The notes under the pieces were generated by a model. That model was not told the DNA's origin and did no database searches. It saw only the letters and a list, made by a program, of their open reading frames with translations. DNA of 64,000 bases from G965229615 sp965229615. GTDB taxonomy: Bacteria > Pseudomonadota > Alphaproteobacteria > Rickettsiales > Midichloriaceae. The DNA is taken from NCBI GenBank assembly GCA_965229615.1, contig OZ245890.1, positions 434,001 through 498,000 of the forward strand, written 5' to 3'. Of this stretch, positions 31,477 to 39,876 are shown piece after piece (within the stretch, counting starts at the first letter, position 1; each line of letters opens with the position of its first letter). Made by a program: the position numbers and the translations under genes.

Positions 31477-32058
31477 TTAAACCTTCATTATTTCTTTGGA
31501 TTTGACATCAAATATGTCATCAGCCTTTTTTGTATGAACATCAGTAGTCTTCTGTACTTTCTCACTGTAATGTTTCATCAAATCCTCGGATATTTTTTTA
31601 TCCTTTTCCATTTTTTTAAACATATCCATTACCTCTCTTCTGATGCTTCTAATGGCAATTTTAGCATTTTCACAATATTCAGCTCCTTTCTTTACCATTT
31701 CTTTCCTTCTTTCTTCTGTTAAATCAGGTATTGGTACCCTTACCACAACACCTTCTGATGATGGATTTAATCCTAGATCTGAGTCACGAATTGCCTTCTC
31801 TACAGCTTTCAACAGATTTTTATCCCATACCTGTACAACTATAAGTCTTGCTTCAGGTACAGATATGTTTGCTACCTGGTTGATTGGTACAAGGGTACCA
31901 TATGATTCAACCTTAACAGTGTCAAGTAGTGATGGACTGGCCCTACCAGTTCTCAAGCTATTAACGTTATGCTTGAGAGATTCCAAGCTTTTCACCATGC
32001 GTGTCTCTGTATTGAGTAGGATTTGTTGGATTTCTTGTTCTGATGTTTGACTGGACAT
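31477..32058 (-). CDS. frr: Ribosome recycling factor
   Basis: RRF splits post-termination ribosomes together with EF-G. The 193 residues show the family markers: LRTGRASPSLLDTVKVESYG, INQVANISVPEARLIVVQVWD, GLNPSSEGVVVRVPIPDLTEERRKEMVK, and the helical end. The N-terminus is about eight residues longer than in E. coli (185). pyrH, the usual neighbour, is absent. The quinone oxidoreductase gene follows 38 bp downstream on the same strand. Confidence 0.96.
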   Translation of the reverse strand: MSSQTSEQEIQQILLNTETRMVKSLESLKHNVNSLRTGRASPSLLDTVKVESYGTLVPINQVANISVPEARLIVVQVWDKNLLKAVEKAIRDSDLGLNPSSEGVVVRVPIPDLTEERRKEMVKKGAEYCENAKIAIRSIRREVMDMFKKMEKDKKISEDLMKHYSEKVQKTTDVHTKKADDIFDVKSKEIMKV

Positions 32059-32287
32059 ACATTATTTTTTCAAAATTTTCTGTCTTTATTGTGATTATAT
32101 TTATAAACAATCCCATTGTGTACTTCCATGATGTGAAAAATAAGTACAGAATAAAAATATAAGCTCAGATAGCTACAGGCAACAGCTGTATCACAACATT
32201 GTTTTTCACATAGAAGATATCACAATCAGCATCAAAGTGCATATCAGTTTCTGCTTTAATTTTCCATAAAATCAAATAATCAAAATT

Positions 32288-33640
32288 ATGTTCAAGCTAT
32301 TATCAAATATGGCACATGCTGTGAAGAATAGATCAATTGATATAAAACAGCATAAAACTGCACTGCATAATGCAAGCACAACATATTTCTATAGTCATGG
32401 CAAGCCAGTATGGATGGAGAAAAATTACGTTGAGTTTTCAAGTAGTGCGTATATTAATAATGTCATTGCTCATAGGGCGATCAACATGATTGCACATGCA
32501 GCAGCAAGCGTTCCATTGAAACTATACCAGATAATAGAAGGGAAGAGACATCTCATCACTCAACATCCGCTGCTGCAGTTGCTTAAACAGCCCAATCCAA
32601 TGCAGAGTGGTAAAGAATTACTTGAGGCAATATATATATACAGACAGATATCAGGTAATGCTTATGTCCTCACAGTCAATAAACAAATAGCATGCACAAG
32701 TAGTCAATGTTTTGGTGGTAAGCATGGTAACGATCCAAACAATAGTATATATGAAAATGATACGACAGCTAGTGGCTTGATTAAAGCACCGCCTGAGCGT
32801 TATAAGAAATCATTTAATAACAGCATAGATGATGATGCACCAGCATATGAGCTGTATTGCTTGCGTCCAGATAGAGTGCAAGTGATAGCAGGGCATGATT
32901 TCATACCACTGGGTTATAGATATGCTGTTAATTCTCACTCAATTGATTATCATGTTGATCAGAAGACTGGCATATCACCAATATTACATATTAAAAATTT
33001 TCACCCATTGTCAGATTGGTATGGATTATCATCAATAGAAGCTGCATCTTATAGTATAGATCAGCACAATCAAGCAAGTGTGTGGAACCAATCATTATTA
33101 CAAAGTGGAGGGCGTCCCAGTGGAGCAATCATAGTAAAGAACGCTGATGGTAGGCCTGCCTCACTAACTGACGAGCAATTTCAAAGGTTAAAACAGAGAA
33201 TAGATGAAATTATATCAGGTCCAATGAATGCTGGTAGACCGCTACTTTTAGAGGGGGGGCTTGAATGGAAGGAAATGAGTCTTTCACCAAAGGATATGGA
33301 TTATATTGAATCTAAAAACAATTCTGCAAGGGAAATAGCATTAGCTTTTGGAGTGCCACCACAGCTACTTGGTATTCCAGGTGATAATACGTATAGTAAT
33401 TTAGCTGAAGCCCGCATTGCATTATGGGAACAAACAGTTCTACCAATGGTTGAAAGTACTTTGGATTACTTCAATAGGTGGCTTGTAAGTAGGTTTAGTA
33501 ACGACCTAGAGTTACAACATGATGTTGATGGTATTAACGCTCTTTCACATAGAGTTAACAGTTTATGGGAAAGAATGGAAAAAAGCACATTTGTAACAAC
33601 CGATGAAAAAAGAGCAGCTGTCGGATTGTCACCATTATAA
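32288..33640 (+). CDS. HK97-family phage portal protein (GTA-like)
   Basis: The portal forms the dodecameric ring through which DNA enters the head. The 450-residue protein has the family blocks: VIAHRAINMIAHAAASVPLK, LLKQPNPMQSGKELLEAIY, SGNAYV, YCLRPDRVQVIAGHD, LHIKNFHPLSDWYGLSSI, and VPPQLLGIPGDNTYSNLAEAR. Between about residues 130 and 185 it has an Asn/Ser-rich insert not expected in the family; the GTA portal of Rhodobacter is about 396 residues. It is the first of the head genes in this window; the terminase gene is not upstream. A G7 run lies at 33253-33259. The next head gene is 2.3 kb further on. Confidence 0.92.
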   Translation: MFKLLSNMAHAVKNRSIDIKQHKTALHNASTTYFYSHGKPVWMEKNYVEFSSSAYINNVIAHRAINMIAHAAASVPLKLYQIIEGKRHLITQHPLLQLLKQPNPMQSGKELLEAIYIYRQISGNAYVLTVNKQIACTSSQCFGGKHGNDPNNSIYENDTTASGLIKAPPERYKKSFNNSIDDDAPAYELYCLRPDRVQVIAGHDFIPLGYRYAVNSHSIDYHVDQKTGISPILHIKNFHPLSDWYGLSSIEAASYSIDQHNQASVWNQSLLQSGGRPSGAIIVKNADGRPASLTDEQFQRLKQRIDEIISGPMNAGRPLLLEGGLEWKEMSLSPKDMDYIESKNNSAREIALAFGVPPQLLGIPGDNTYSNLAEARIALWEQTVLPMVESTLDYFNRWLVSRFSNDLELQHDVDGINALSHRVNSLWERMEKSTFVTTDEKRAAVGLSPL

Positions 33641-33654
33641 AAAACTTACCCGAT

Positions 33655-33680
33655 AGAGCTCACAGGGGTGCCTGTGAGTT
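33655..33680. terminator. Hairpin between convergent portal and porin genes
   Basis: A perfect 8-bp stem, CTCACAGG (33659-33666) and CCTGTGAG (33671-33678), with a four-base loop and further A-T/G-T pairs outside. It lies between the two convergent stop codons. No strong T-tract follows on either strand, but position and stability suit a shared transcription end. Confidence 0.55.
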
Positions 33681-33687
33681 ATATTCT

Positions 33688-34560
33688 CTAAAGTGTCACT
33701 CTTAATCCGGCTGTCAGAGACTGGTCAAAGTATCTTTTAAGTTTAGCATTCTTAACTAGTATTGATGCAACTTCATCGATTTGTCCTGTACCACCACTTG
33801 CTGTTGGTGTACTAATTTTGAGCACACCAAGATTTGATATAACGTTGTATGCACCACCACTATTGACACCATATGTTAAATCGACATTTACATTATCAGA
33901 TGCCTTGAATGAAAGACCGAAGCCAGCACCATAAGTAACGATCGTTTTAGCTTTCATATTGACTTTTGCAACCAAATCATTACTTGTTGGTATAACGCCT
34001 CCAGAACCAGTTTGACCATTAACCAGCATGTTACCATTACCATCAACCGCTACTAGTCCAATCACACTATTGGCGTCCATTTTGCAACCAATTGCTGAAT
34101 CGCATTTAGGTTTTATTTTTGCTTTCACACTTGCTCCACCAAGGTCAGCAAAGATAAATGGTGTAACGGATGTGCTATTGTTGAAGTCATATAACACCTT
34201 TGCACTACCACCCAGTGAACGTGTTTCCATCTCAATGTTATGGAATGAACTTTTTATTTTTGGTTTGAAATCAAATGTGACCTCACCACGCATTGCATCG
34301 TTGAATGCATAACCCGCACCAACAGCGCCAGTAAGACCTCTACCTGTCTTTGTTAGCGGAAGACGGAAGGATTGTGTACTTGGGTTGTTTGCCATTATAC
34401 TATCAAAACTAACGATATCAAGTTTCGAGTCACCTAGAATATTATATCCAACATCAGCTCTCACATAGGCCTTACAAGGTTCAGCAGCTGAGACGGATGT
34501 GATAAATGAAAGTGAGAGTGCACTTGCGATAAAAAACTTCAGTGTTTGTTCTTTTTTCAT
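33688..34560 (-). CDS. Outer-membrane beta-barrel protein, Adr/porin-like (copy 1)
   Basis: The 290-residue protein has a cleavable signal peptide (hydrophobic core at residues 8-20, cleavage near VSA/AEP at 25). The mature part is made of alternating amphipathic strands with glycine-rich turns (AVGAGYAFNDAMRGEVTFDF, TIVTYGAGFGLSF, VNVDLTYGVNSGG). The overall plan of eight strands resembles rickettsial Adr1/Adr2 surface proteins, which bind host vitronectin, and the Opa/OmpW-like superfamily. A 40-residue insertion near 155-195 is probably an exposed loop. It is paralogous to the next minus-strand gene. Adhesin function is inferred only. Confidence 0.85.
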   Translation of the reverse strand: MKKEQTLKFFIASALSLSFITSVSAAEPCKAYVRADVGYNILGDSKLDIVSFDSIMANNPSTQSFRLPLTKTGRGLTGAVGAGYAFNDAMRGEVTFDFKPKIKSSFHNIEMETRSLGGSAKVLYDFNNSTSVTPFIFADLGGASVKAKIKPKCDSAIGCKMDANSVIGLVAVDGNGNMLVNGQTGSGGVIPTSNDLVAKVNMKAKTIVTYGAGFGLSFKASDNVNVDLTYGVNSGGAYNVISNLGVLKISTPTASGGTGQIDEVASILVKNAKLKRYFDQSLTAGLRVTL

Positions 34561-34862
34561 AGTAAGAATTTTTTGTTATTTGTTAATTCAACAAACTGTT
34601 GGAGTAAAAACTCACACAGTCAACATAGTATGTATTATTTTCGCAGTCAATCACGTTATACATACAATTTAGGGTTTTGAAATGGCAGTGAATAAACCAG
34701 TTGGGCATTCAACACACATACAAAATATTATATTGCATATCGTGGAACTCGAAGCAATAGTCAAGCTGATGAAAATATAAGATTCGAAACAACCTGTTGC
34801 ATTTGTGCCACCAGTCAAAGTGTGCTTACAATGCAGCTAGTTGATGCAAGAAGGGCAGATAA
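34561..34862. other. Spacer between the two porin genes
   Basis: About 300 bp, no credible ORF. Upstream of the first porin start it should contain that gene's promoter. Its right end adjoins the hairpin-T8 element at 34863-34901, so it could also encode a short plus-strand RNA; no promoter for this could be assigned. Confidence 0.4.
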
Positions 34863-34901
34863 ACATGTTGTGTGAGGAGCGCAACATGTAAAGTTTTTTT
34901 T
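34863..34901 (+). terminator. Hairpin plus T8, orphan intrinsic terminator on the plus strand
   Basis: Stem ACATGTTG (34863-34870) and CAACATGT (34882-34889), a perfect 8 bp with an 11-base loop, followed four bases later by eight T (34894-34901). Read on the plus strand this is terminator-like, yet both flanking genes are on the minus strand. Read on the minus strand the stem follows the porin stop without a T-run. Confidence 0.5.
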
Positions 34902-34910
34902 ATGAATGCC

Positions 34911-35669
34911 TTAGAAACCAATCTTGATACCACCAAGAATGGTATGTTTCATAGGTGTTGTGATTTTAAGTCCAACATTGCTATTTTGCAATGCAGGAAT
35001 ATTTTTAAATTTACCCTCAACTTGATTACCAATTCTATAACCAACATCAAAAGCAATGCCTCGCATTAATTCGAATGATAGGCCAAAACCACCTTGGTAT
35101 GCAAATGCAGTAGAATTTTTAGATTTAATAGTACCTGATATGATTGCACCACTACTATCTTTAACAACAACATTGTTAATTAACATTCCAGTGTTTGGTA
35201 TAGTAATCTGTGTCTTTGTTCTGCCACCACCGATACCAGCAGTAATATATGGTGTAACTTTACTACCAGTGTTGAAACCATAGTAACCATTTAACATTGC
35301 TGAAATTGTATCGTGTTTTATCTCAGTTGCTATATTTTTGATTGCCGTATCACTTTTCTTTGTCTTAATACTGTTGAATGAAATCGTAAGATCAGACCAA
35401 ACATCCTCTGTTGCAATGTATCCGAAACCAACCCCACCATTGAAGCCTTTCAAATTCTTAACTGTTATATTTGAATTGAGTGCACTTGTTTGTGAACCAG
35501 AACCACCTGTGCCTGATAAACCGTTTGTTTTAAATTTTGAGTCACCGATGCTGTATCCACCTTCTCCCTTGATGAAGAAAGATCCAGGTTCTGCAGCTGA
35601 TGCAGTCGATAGCTGTAGTAGAATTGTTGATGCAGTAATTAATGCGAACGTTTTCTTATTTATTTTCAT
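34911..35669 (-). CDS. Outer-membrane beta-barrel protein, Adr/porin-like (copy 2)
   Basis: A 252-residue paralogue of copy 1. Signal peptide with cleavage near TASA/AEP at 25 and a Shine-Dalgarno AAGGG upstream. The mature protein begins GSFFIKGEGGYSIGDSKF, then has strand-turn pairs such as GGVGFGYIATEDVWSDLTI, TISAMLNGYYGFNTGSKVTP and FAYQGGFGLSFELMRGIAFD, and ends in the terminal Phe used by the BAM assembly machinery (GGIKIGF). The architecture and several blocks resemble rickettsial Adr proteins. The two porins flank about 350 bp and together separate the GTA portal from the protease gene. Confidence 0.88.
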   Translation of the reverse strand: MKINKKTFALITASTILLQLSTASAAEPGSFFIKGEGGYSIGDSKFKTNGLSGTGGSGSQTSALNSNITVKNLKGFNGGVGFGYIATEDVWSDLTISFNSIKTKKSDTAIKNIATEIKHDTISAMLNGYYGFNTGSKVTPYITAGIGGGRTKTQITIPNTGMLINNVVVKDSSGAIISGTIKSKNSTAFAYQGGFGLSFELMRGIAFDVGYRIGNQVEGKFKNIPALQNSNVGLKITTPMKHTILGGIKIGF

Positions 35670-35942
35670 ACCACCCTTGCGTATTTAGTTATGTTTTACA
35701 ACCAGGCCGATAATACCAACCACAGCACTAGAACTATATAGCATGCTTGGTTTGTATAGGACATTGCGTTTTTTATATATAGACAACACTGCTGTAGGAT
35801 ATGTCATATAATTTTTTTATGCAAGAAGAATTTTCATATTCATACAATGTTTTCATCTCCAACAAGCGTCATATGATTTACTAATCCATAGTATACATAT
35901 TCCCTCACAATATATTAACCCATAATAAGCACAATATATAGC

Positions 35943-36422
35943 ATGAACATTACATCTAGTAAAAATAACGTCCTGCAAACATGCAATAGCATACACAATT
36001 ATGTTATCATTGCAGGATATGCTAGTATTTTTGATAATATTGATAGAAACAAACATGTTATGTTAAGAGAAGCATTTACAAAGCATTCCTCCATACAACA
36101 AAACATACCGCTGTTATGGCAACATGATATGAAAAATCCCATTGGAAGTCTGTTGCATGCTAAAGTTGACAATATAGGTTTGTATGTAGAAGGATTTATA
36201 ACTCTAAAAACTGACACTGGGAAATCCGTATATAACCTCATAAATGATGGTATAATAGATGGTTTGAGTGTTGGACTGCAAGTTGAAAAAAGTTTCCTTG
36301 ATAAGCATCTCAATGCTCTAGTAATACAAAGAGCTCAACTGCTTGAAATCAGCATTGCATCAGTTCCAGTCAATCCAATGTGCAAGATATTGTTCCATGA
36401 TGTCATTACAGATGTCGTATGA
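35943..36422 (+). CDS. HK97-family prohead protease (GTA-like)
   Basis: The serine protease that processes the capsid during head maturation. The 159 residues match the U35 family: GYASIFDNIDRNKHVMLREAF, the catalytic His in LLWQHD (about residue 60), the Ser in IDGLSVGL (about 102), and the following LLEISIASVPVNPMCKI block with the acidic member of the triad. The protein is about the size of other GTA proteases and looks intact. It follows the two porin genes and precedes tRNA-Val and the major capsid gene, which is the GTA order (portal, protease, capsid). Confidence 0.9.
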   Translation: MNITSSKNNVLQTCNSIHNYVIIAGYASIFDNIDRNKHVMLREAFTKHSSIQQNIPLLWQHDMKNPIGSLLHAKVDNIGLYVEGFITLKTDTGKSVYNLINDGIIDGLSVGLQVEKSFLDKHLNALVIQRAQLLEISIASVPVNPMCKILFHDVITDVV

Positions 36423-36459
36423 TTGATATAAAACATATAAAAGCAGTATGACATTTCAC

Positions 36460-36536
36460 TGGTGGGCGATAGTGGGCTCGAACCACCGACCTCTACGATG
36501 TCAACGTAGCGCTCTAACCACCTGAGCTAACCGCCC
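36460..36536 (-). tRNA. tRNA-Val (anticodon GAC)
   Basis: A full 77-nt cloverleaf on the minus strand. The acceptor stem pairs GGGCGGT (complement of 36530-36536) with ATCGCCC (complement of 36464-36470). The D-loop is GCTCAGGTGGTTAGAGC. The anticodon stem is CTACG/CGTAG around the loop TTGACAT, and the T-arm is GGTGG-TTCGAGC-CCACT. The CCA end is encoded. It sits between the protease and major capsid genes. Confidence 0.97.
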
Positions 36537-36797
36537 GATTCCAAACAATATCATTATCGTCTGCACTATGCAACCACATGATGGCCCAAAGATGACAGAT
36601 TTTAAATTATTACTATAGGTAACTACTGGACTAGAGTCAGACGCTCGTATCCATTACTCTAATGACGCTTTTAACATCACTATAACTACATCACCATGTA
36701 TTTCAAATCGTTTTATTTCTTGATGACATTGATTCATTCTGAACAATACATACACAAGTAACAACTATACTTTAATCAACACATAACATTGAAAAAT

Positions 36798-38057
36798 ATG
36801 ACTACTACAGACCAAACTAGGATAGAACAAATAGCAAATAATTGGGAGAATTTTAAGCAGCAAAATGATGAGAGATTAAAACAGATCCAGAAAAATAATG
36901 CTGCTGATCCTATAACAATTCATCAATTATCAAAACTCAACAAGGCAATTGACAATTATCAAAACGTAGTTATGAACAGAGGTACACAATATCAAACTGC
37001 TAACTATAGACCAATGAGCGCAGAATCATGTCATGCAGTACAATATTTGAGTGGTTCATCACAAAATAAATATCAACAAGCATTTTGCAATTACATCAGA
37101 AAGGGTGTTGAAAATGAGATTTCAGATCAATGTCAGGATAACCTCAATGCCTGCAATATTGGTTCACAACAAGACTGCGGATATATAGTAACATCTAGAA
37201 TGAATGACTATATTGGTGATATGATTGCACAGATTTCACCAATGAGAACAATAGCCAATGTCATTGAAATCTCTGGCGATATTTTTGATTTGGTTGGTTG
37301 TGACAAAAATAGCATTACCGCTGGATGGTCTGAAGATACTATCGCATACACTGATAGTGAAAAACCCCTTAACATCATTAAAAAATCTATCTCAACATAT
37401 CAACTTTATGCACAGCCAAAAGCAACACAAAAGCTCGTTGATGATCCTCGCATAGACATAGAAATATGGCTTTCTGATGCACTTATAGAGGTGTTTGCAA
37501 CACAAGAAAACAATGCATTTATTAATGGTGATGGTGTTGGTAAGCCAAAAGGTATTTTATCTGCATGCAATGATAGGAACAGCATCAATGCACAAAGGAG
37601 AAACAACGAACAAAATAAAAACATTAACGCCCAATATAATCAGTTGTATATTACAGATGATGATATCATAAGGCTTTTCTATAGCTTACCACATAATCAT
37701 ACGCACAACGCTAAGTTTTTACTCGGATACGATGCATTGCAGAACATCAGAATGTTAAAGGAAAAGAATAGTGGTAGATATATTTGGCAGCCTGATTTCA
37801 GTAGCAAGGGCATGAATACTATTCTTGGATGTGAAATTGTTGTTTCATCAGATATGCCGAAGGTCTCTGATATAACACCTTCTGTAGTGTTTGGTGACTT
37901 CAAAAAAGCATATCAGATCGTGGACAGGCATGGCATCAGAATACTTCGTGATCCTTTCACAAATAAACCATTTATAAAATTCTTCGCAACTAAAACAGTT
38001 GGAGGTGGAGTGATTGATGATAATGCCATCCGTTTCCTCAAGACATCTACTGTTTAA
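36798..38057 (+). CDS. HK97-family major capsid protein (GTA-like)
   Basis: The shell protein of the phage/GTA head. From the ATG at 36798 (an upstream TTG at 36789 is also in frame) it has 419 residues. An N-terminal helical scaffold (delta) region occupies about 1-70, with a likely cleavage zone before the HK97-fold core. Core blocks are PMRTIANVIEISGDIFDL, WSEDTIAYTDSE, LVDDPRIDIEIWLSDAL, NAFINGDGVGKPKGIL, LKEKNSGRYIWQPDF and VVSSDMP. An Asn/Gln-rich insert lies around 256-283. The C-terminal half ends GDFKKAYQIVDRHGIRILRD and IKFFATKTVGGGV. It is the most strongly conserved member of the block. Confidence 0.92.
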   Translation: MTTTDQTRIEQIANNWENFKQQNDERLKQIQKNNAADPITIHQLSKLNKAIDNYQNVVMNRGTQYQTANYRPMSAESCHAVQYLSGSSQNKYQQAFCNYIRKGVENEISDQCQDNLNACNIGSQQDCGYIVTSRMNDYIGDMIAQISPMRTIANVIEISGDIFDLVGCDKNSITAGWSEDTIAYTDSEKPLNIIKKSISTYQLYAQPKATQKLVDDPRIDIEIWLSDALIEVFATQENNAFINGDGVGKPKGILSACNDRNSINAQRRNNEQNKNINAQYNQLYITDDDIIRLFYSLPHNHTHNAKFLLGYDALQNIRMLKEKNSGRYIWQPDFSSKGMNTILGCEIVVSSDMPKVSDITPSVVFGDFKKAYQIVDRHGIRILRDPFTNKPFIKFFATKTVGGGVIDDNAIRFLKTSTV

Positions 38058-38186
38058 TACGTCAGTTGATGCAGTACTATATTTAGTTATGTTGATGCTT
38101 AACCATCAACTGGGATAGGCTTAACTGAATAACATAACACATTTATACTGCATCAAGTACCCAACCACCAAATAACACATAAAAAA

Positions 38187-38681
38187 ATGCTTAAAAAAAA
38201 CAAAACTATATGGGATTTTATCTCAATAGATGAAATCAAAGAGTTTTTACGTGTTGATCACAGTGAGGATAATGCTTTGATTAAGACATTATTTGAGGCA
38301 GCAGTAGAAAAGCTGGAACAATATATCAACAAAACCATCATAAGAGATGATTATGAAATCATCATTGATAATCATAACTCTACATTCATTGAATTACCAC
38401 ATAAACCAGTTTCAGAAGTAAGATCTATTTCTATCATCAATGACACTTCCACACAGACAATTGCATACAGCTTGATTAGAGATGTGGTTATATTAGGTTT
38501 CATACCATATATGCCGTTAAAGATCATTTACACAGCTGGCATGATTTCTAGTGTTTTACCACCCTTATTAAAGGTTGTACTTTTTGAAATTACTTCACAT
38601 TTTTATGAGAATGGAAATGATAAGGATATGTTATCTTCAATACTCACAAAGCTACACTTCTTCAGAGACTTCAAATTATAG
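38187..38681 (+). CDS. Head-tail connector (gp6-like, GTA orfg6 position)
   Basis: A 164-residue protein with the gp6/phiE125 gp8 pattern: ISIDEIKEFLRVDHSEDNALIKTL, a helical VEKLEQYINKTI, then ELPHKPVSEVRSISI and VLPPLLKVVLFEITSHFYENG. Connectors of this type join the portal to the tail. It follows the capsid gene by 130 bp and precedes the adaptor by nine bases, matching GTA order. Confidence 0.8.
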   Translation: MLKKNKTIWDFISIDEIKEFLRVDHSEDNALIKTLFEAAVEKLEQYINKTIIRDDYEIIIDNHNSTFIELPHKPVSEVRSISIINDTSTQTIAYSLIRDVVILGFIPYMPLKIIYTAGMISSVLPPLLKVVLFEITSHFYENGNDKDMLSSILTKLHFFRDFKL

Positions 38682-38690
38682 GATAATATT

Positions 38691-39005
38691 ATGCCACAAA
38701 AATTAATGCAGATTTTCACAGCACAGAGAGTTGGTTATATAGATGATGAAACTGGTGGTGTTACAAAATCATATTATGACATAGGTAAAATATATGGTGA
38801 TATGCGAGAGAAATTCACACGTGATAGCATGCAGCAAAAAAGAAAAATACAATGTAAAAACCACGTTATCACAGTCAGTATGCAAACAGGTAAGAGTATT
38901 ATGAAATATAAAAATAATGGTGAAGTAATAATTGTTTATAACGGTAAAAAACTTACAGTGAAGAGTATAATGTTCGACAAAAGGAGAGCACTAATTCAAC
39001 TATAG
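38691..39005 (+). CDS. Head-tail adaptor (GTA orfg7 position)
   Basis: The 104 residues resemble phage head-tail joining proteins: a short beta-rich domain with KLMQIFTAQRVGYIDDETGGV near the start and GKKLTVKSIMFDKRRALIQL at the end, the position of the conserved final strand. Similarity is by pattern and gene order, so the call is moderate. Nine bases after the connector and ten before the next gene. Confidence 0.7.
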   Translation: MPQKLMQIFTAQRVGYIDDETGGVTKSYYDIGKIYGDMREKFTRDSMQQKRKIQCKNHVITVSMQTGKSIMKYKNNGEVIIVYNGKKLTVKSIMFDKRRALIQL

Positions 39006-39014
39006 TAATTACTT

Positions 39015-39416
39015 ATGAGTGTTACATTGCAAATACAAAAACTGGTATATGACATCATTAAAAATGATAAATATCTGTCCGAAATAGAATGCAAGGCATA
39101 TACATCTGTACCAGATACGGCACAACTACCGTATGTACATATTGATGCAATCAAACTGTCACAACTGCCATACGGTGGTAGTACAAAATACTATAAGAGC
39201 GTAGTAACTGTTACTGTACATGATACACAAAACTCAAACAAACAATGCATTGTCATTCTAGATCATCTTGAATCAATTCTAACAAGTACTACACAATATT
39301 ACTATGTAGATTCCATTAGTATAATTAATATTAATGTTGCTGGAAAAACAATCACACAAGATCATAAGTTAAATTGGTATGGTAGTCTTGAACTATCAAT
39401 TATATTCACAACATAA
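39015..39416 (+). CDS. DUF3168 tail completion protein (GTA orfg8 position)
   Basis: The 133 residues follow the DUF3168 pattern: a short N-terminal helix (LQIQKLVYDIIKND), then CKAYTSVPDTAQLPYVHIDA and VTVTVHDTQNSNKQCIVILDHLESIL, ending in a beta strand LNWYGSLELSIIF. These proteins act at tail completion in phages and GTAs. The gene has close spacing on both sides (ten and 18 bp). Confidence 0.75.
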   Translation: MSVTLQIQKLVYDIIKNDKYLSEIECKAYTSVPDTAQLPYVHIDAIKLSQLPYGGSTKYYKSVVTVTVHDTQNSNKQCIVILDHLESILTSTTQYYYVDSISIININVAGKTITQDHKLNWYGSLELSIIFTT

Positions 39417-39434
39417 CAAAATTACTAGTTTTCA

Positions 39435-39872
39435 ATGGCAAACTATTCGAATATAAAATTAAAATTCTCAGTTATAGAATCTGGGACAATGAAAAATCAG
39501 AATATTCAATGTGAAAATGAGTTAAGTGGTGCAAGGATTATTAAGATGAACGTCAGTAATAGCTTTCATACTGATATGAATGTTATATCTAAAAATATTT
39601 CATTGATACCAAAAACAAACCAGAATTATATAGAACTCATTGTTGTTACAGCTGCGATTAATAGTGATGAAAGCATTAAGATCCGCAATGCAGCACTACG
39701 TAGCCTGCCTATCTACTGCCAGATATATCTTGACAAGACAACAGATAAAAACTCCGTAACAGGCTTATTTTTCATCATTAGTTACAGCGTTAATAACAAC
39801 GAATTTGGAGTGCCTGAAATATCATTTAAATTACACAGTACAGGAGAATATTATTATGACACCAATAGCTGA
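39435..39872 (+). CDS. Major tail protein (TP901-1/GTA orfg9-like)
   Basis: A 145-residue beta-rich protein ending a tail-tube-like pattern (RSLPIYCQIYLDKTTDKNSV, GLFFIISYSVNNNEFGVPEISFKL, STGEYYYD). TP901-1 tail proteins polymerise into the tail tube. Support is mainly gene order after DUF3168 plus the shape of the C-terminal half. The remaining GTA tail genes are absent; the next gene, hemW, is on the opposite strand four bases away. Confidence 0.7.
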   Translation: MANYSNIKLKFSVIESGTMKNQNIQCENELSGARIIKMNVSNSFHTDMNVISKNISLIPKTNQNYIELIVVTAAINSDESIKIRNAALRSLPIYCQIYLDKTTDKNSVTGLFFIISYSVNNNEFGVPEISFKLHSTGEYYYDTNS

Positions 39873-39876
39873 TACT

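Noticed and set aside
36460..36536. tRNA-Val as a phage attachment site
   Set aside because: No integrase and no duplicated tRNA 3' end was found within the window, so an att site cannot be supported.
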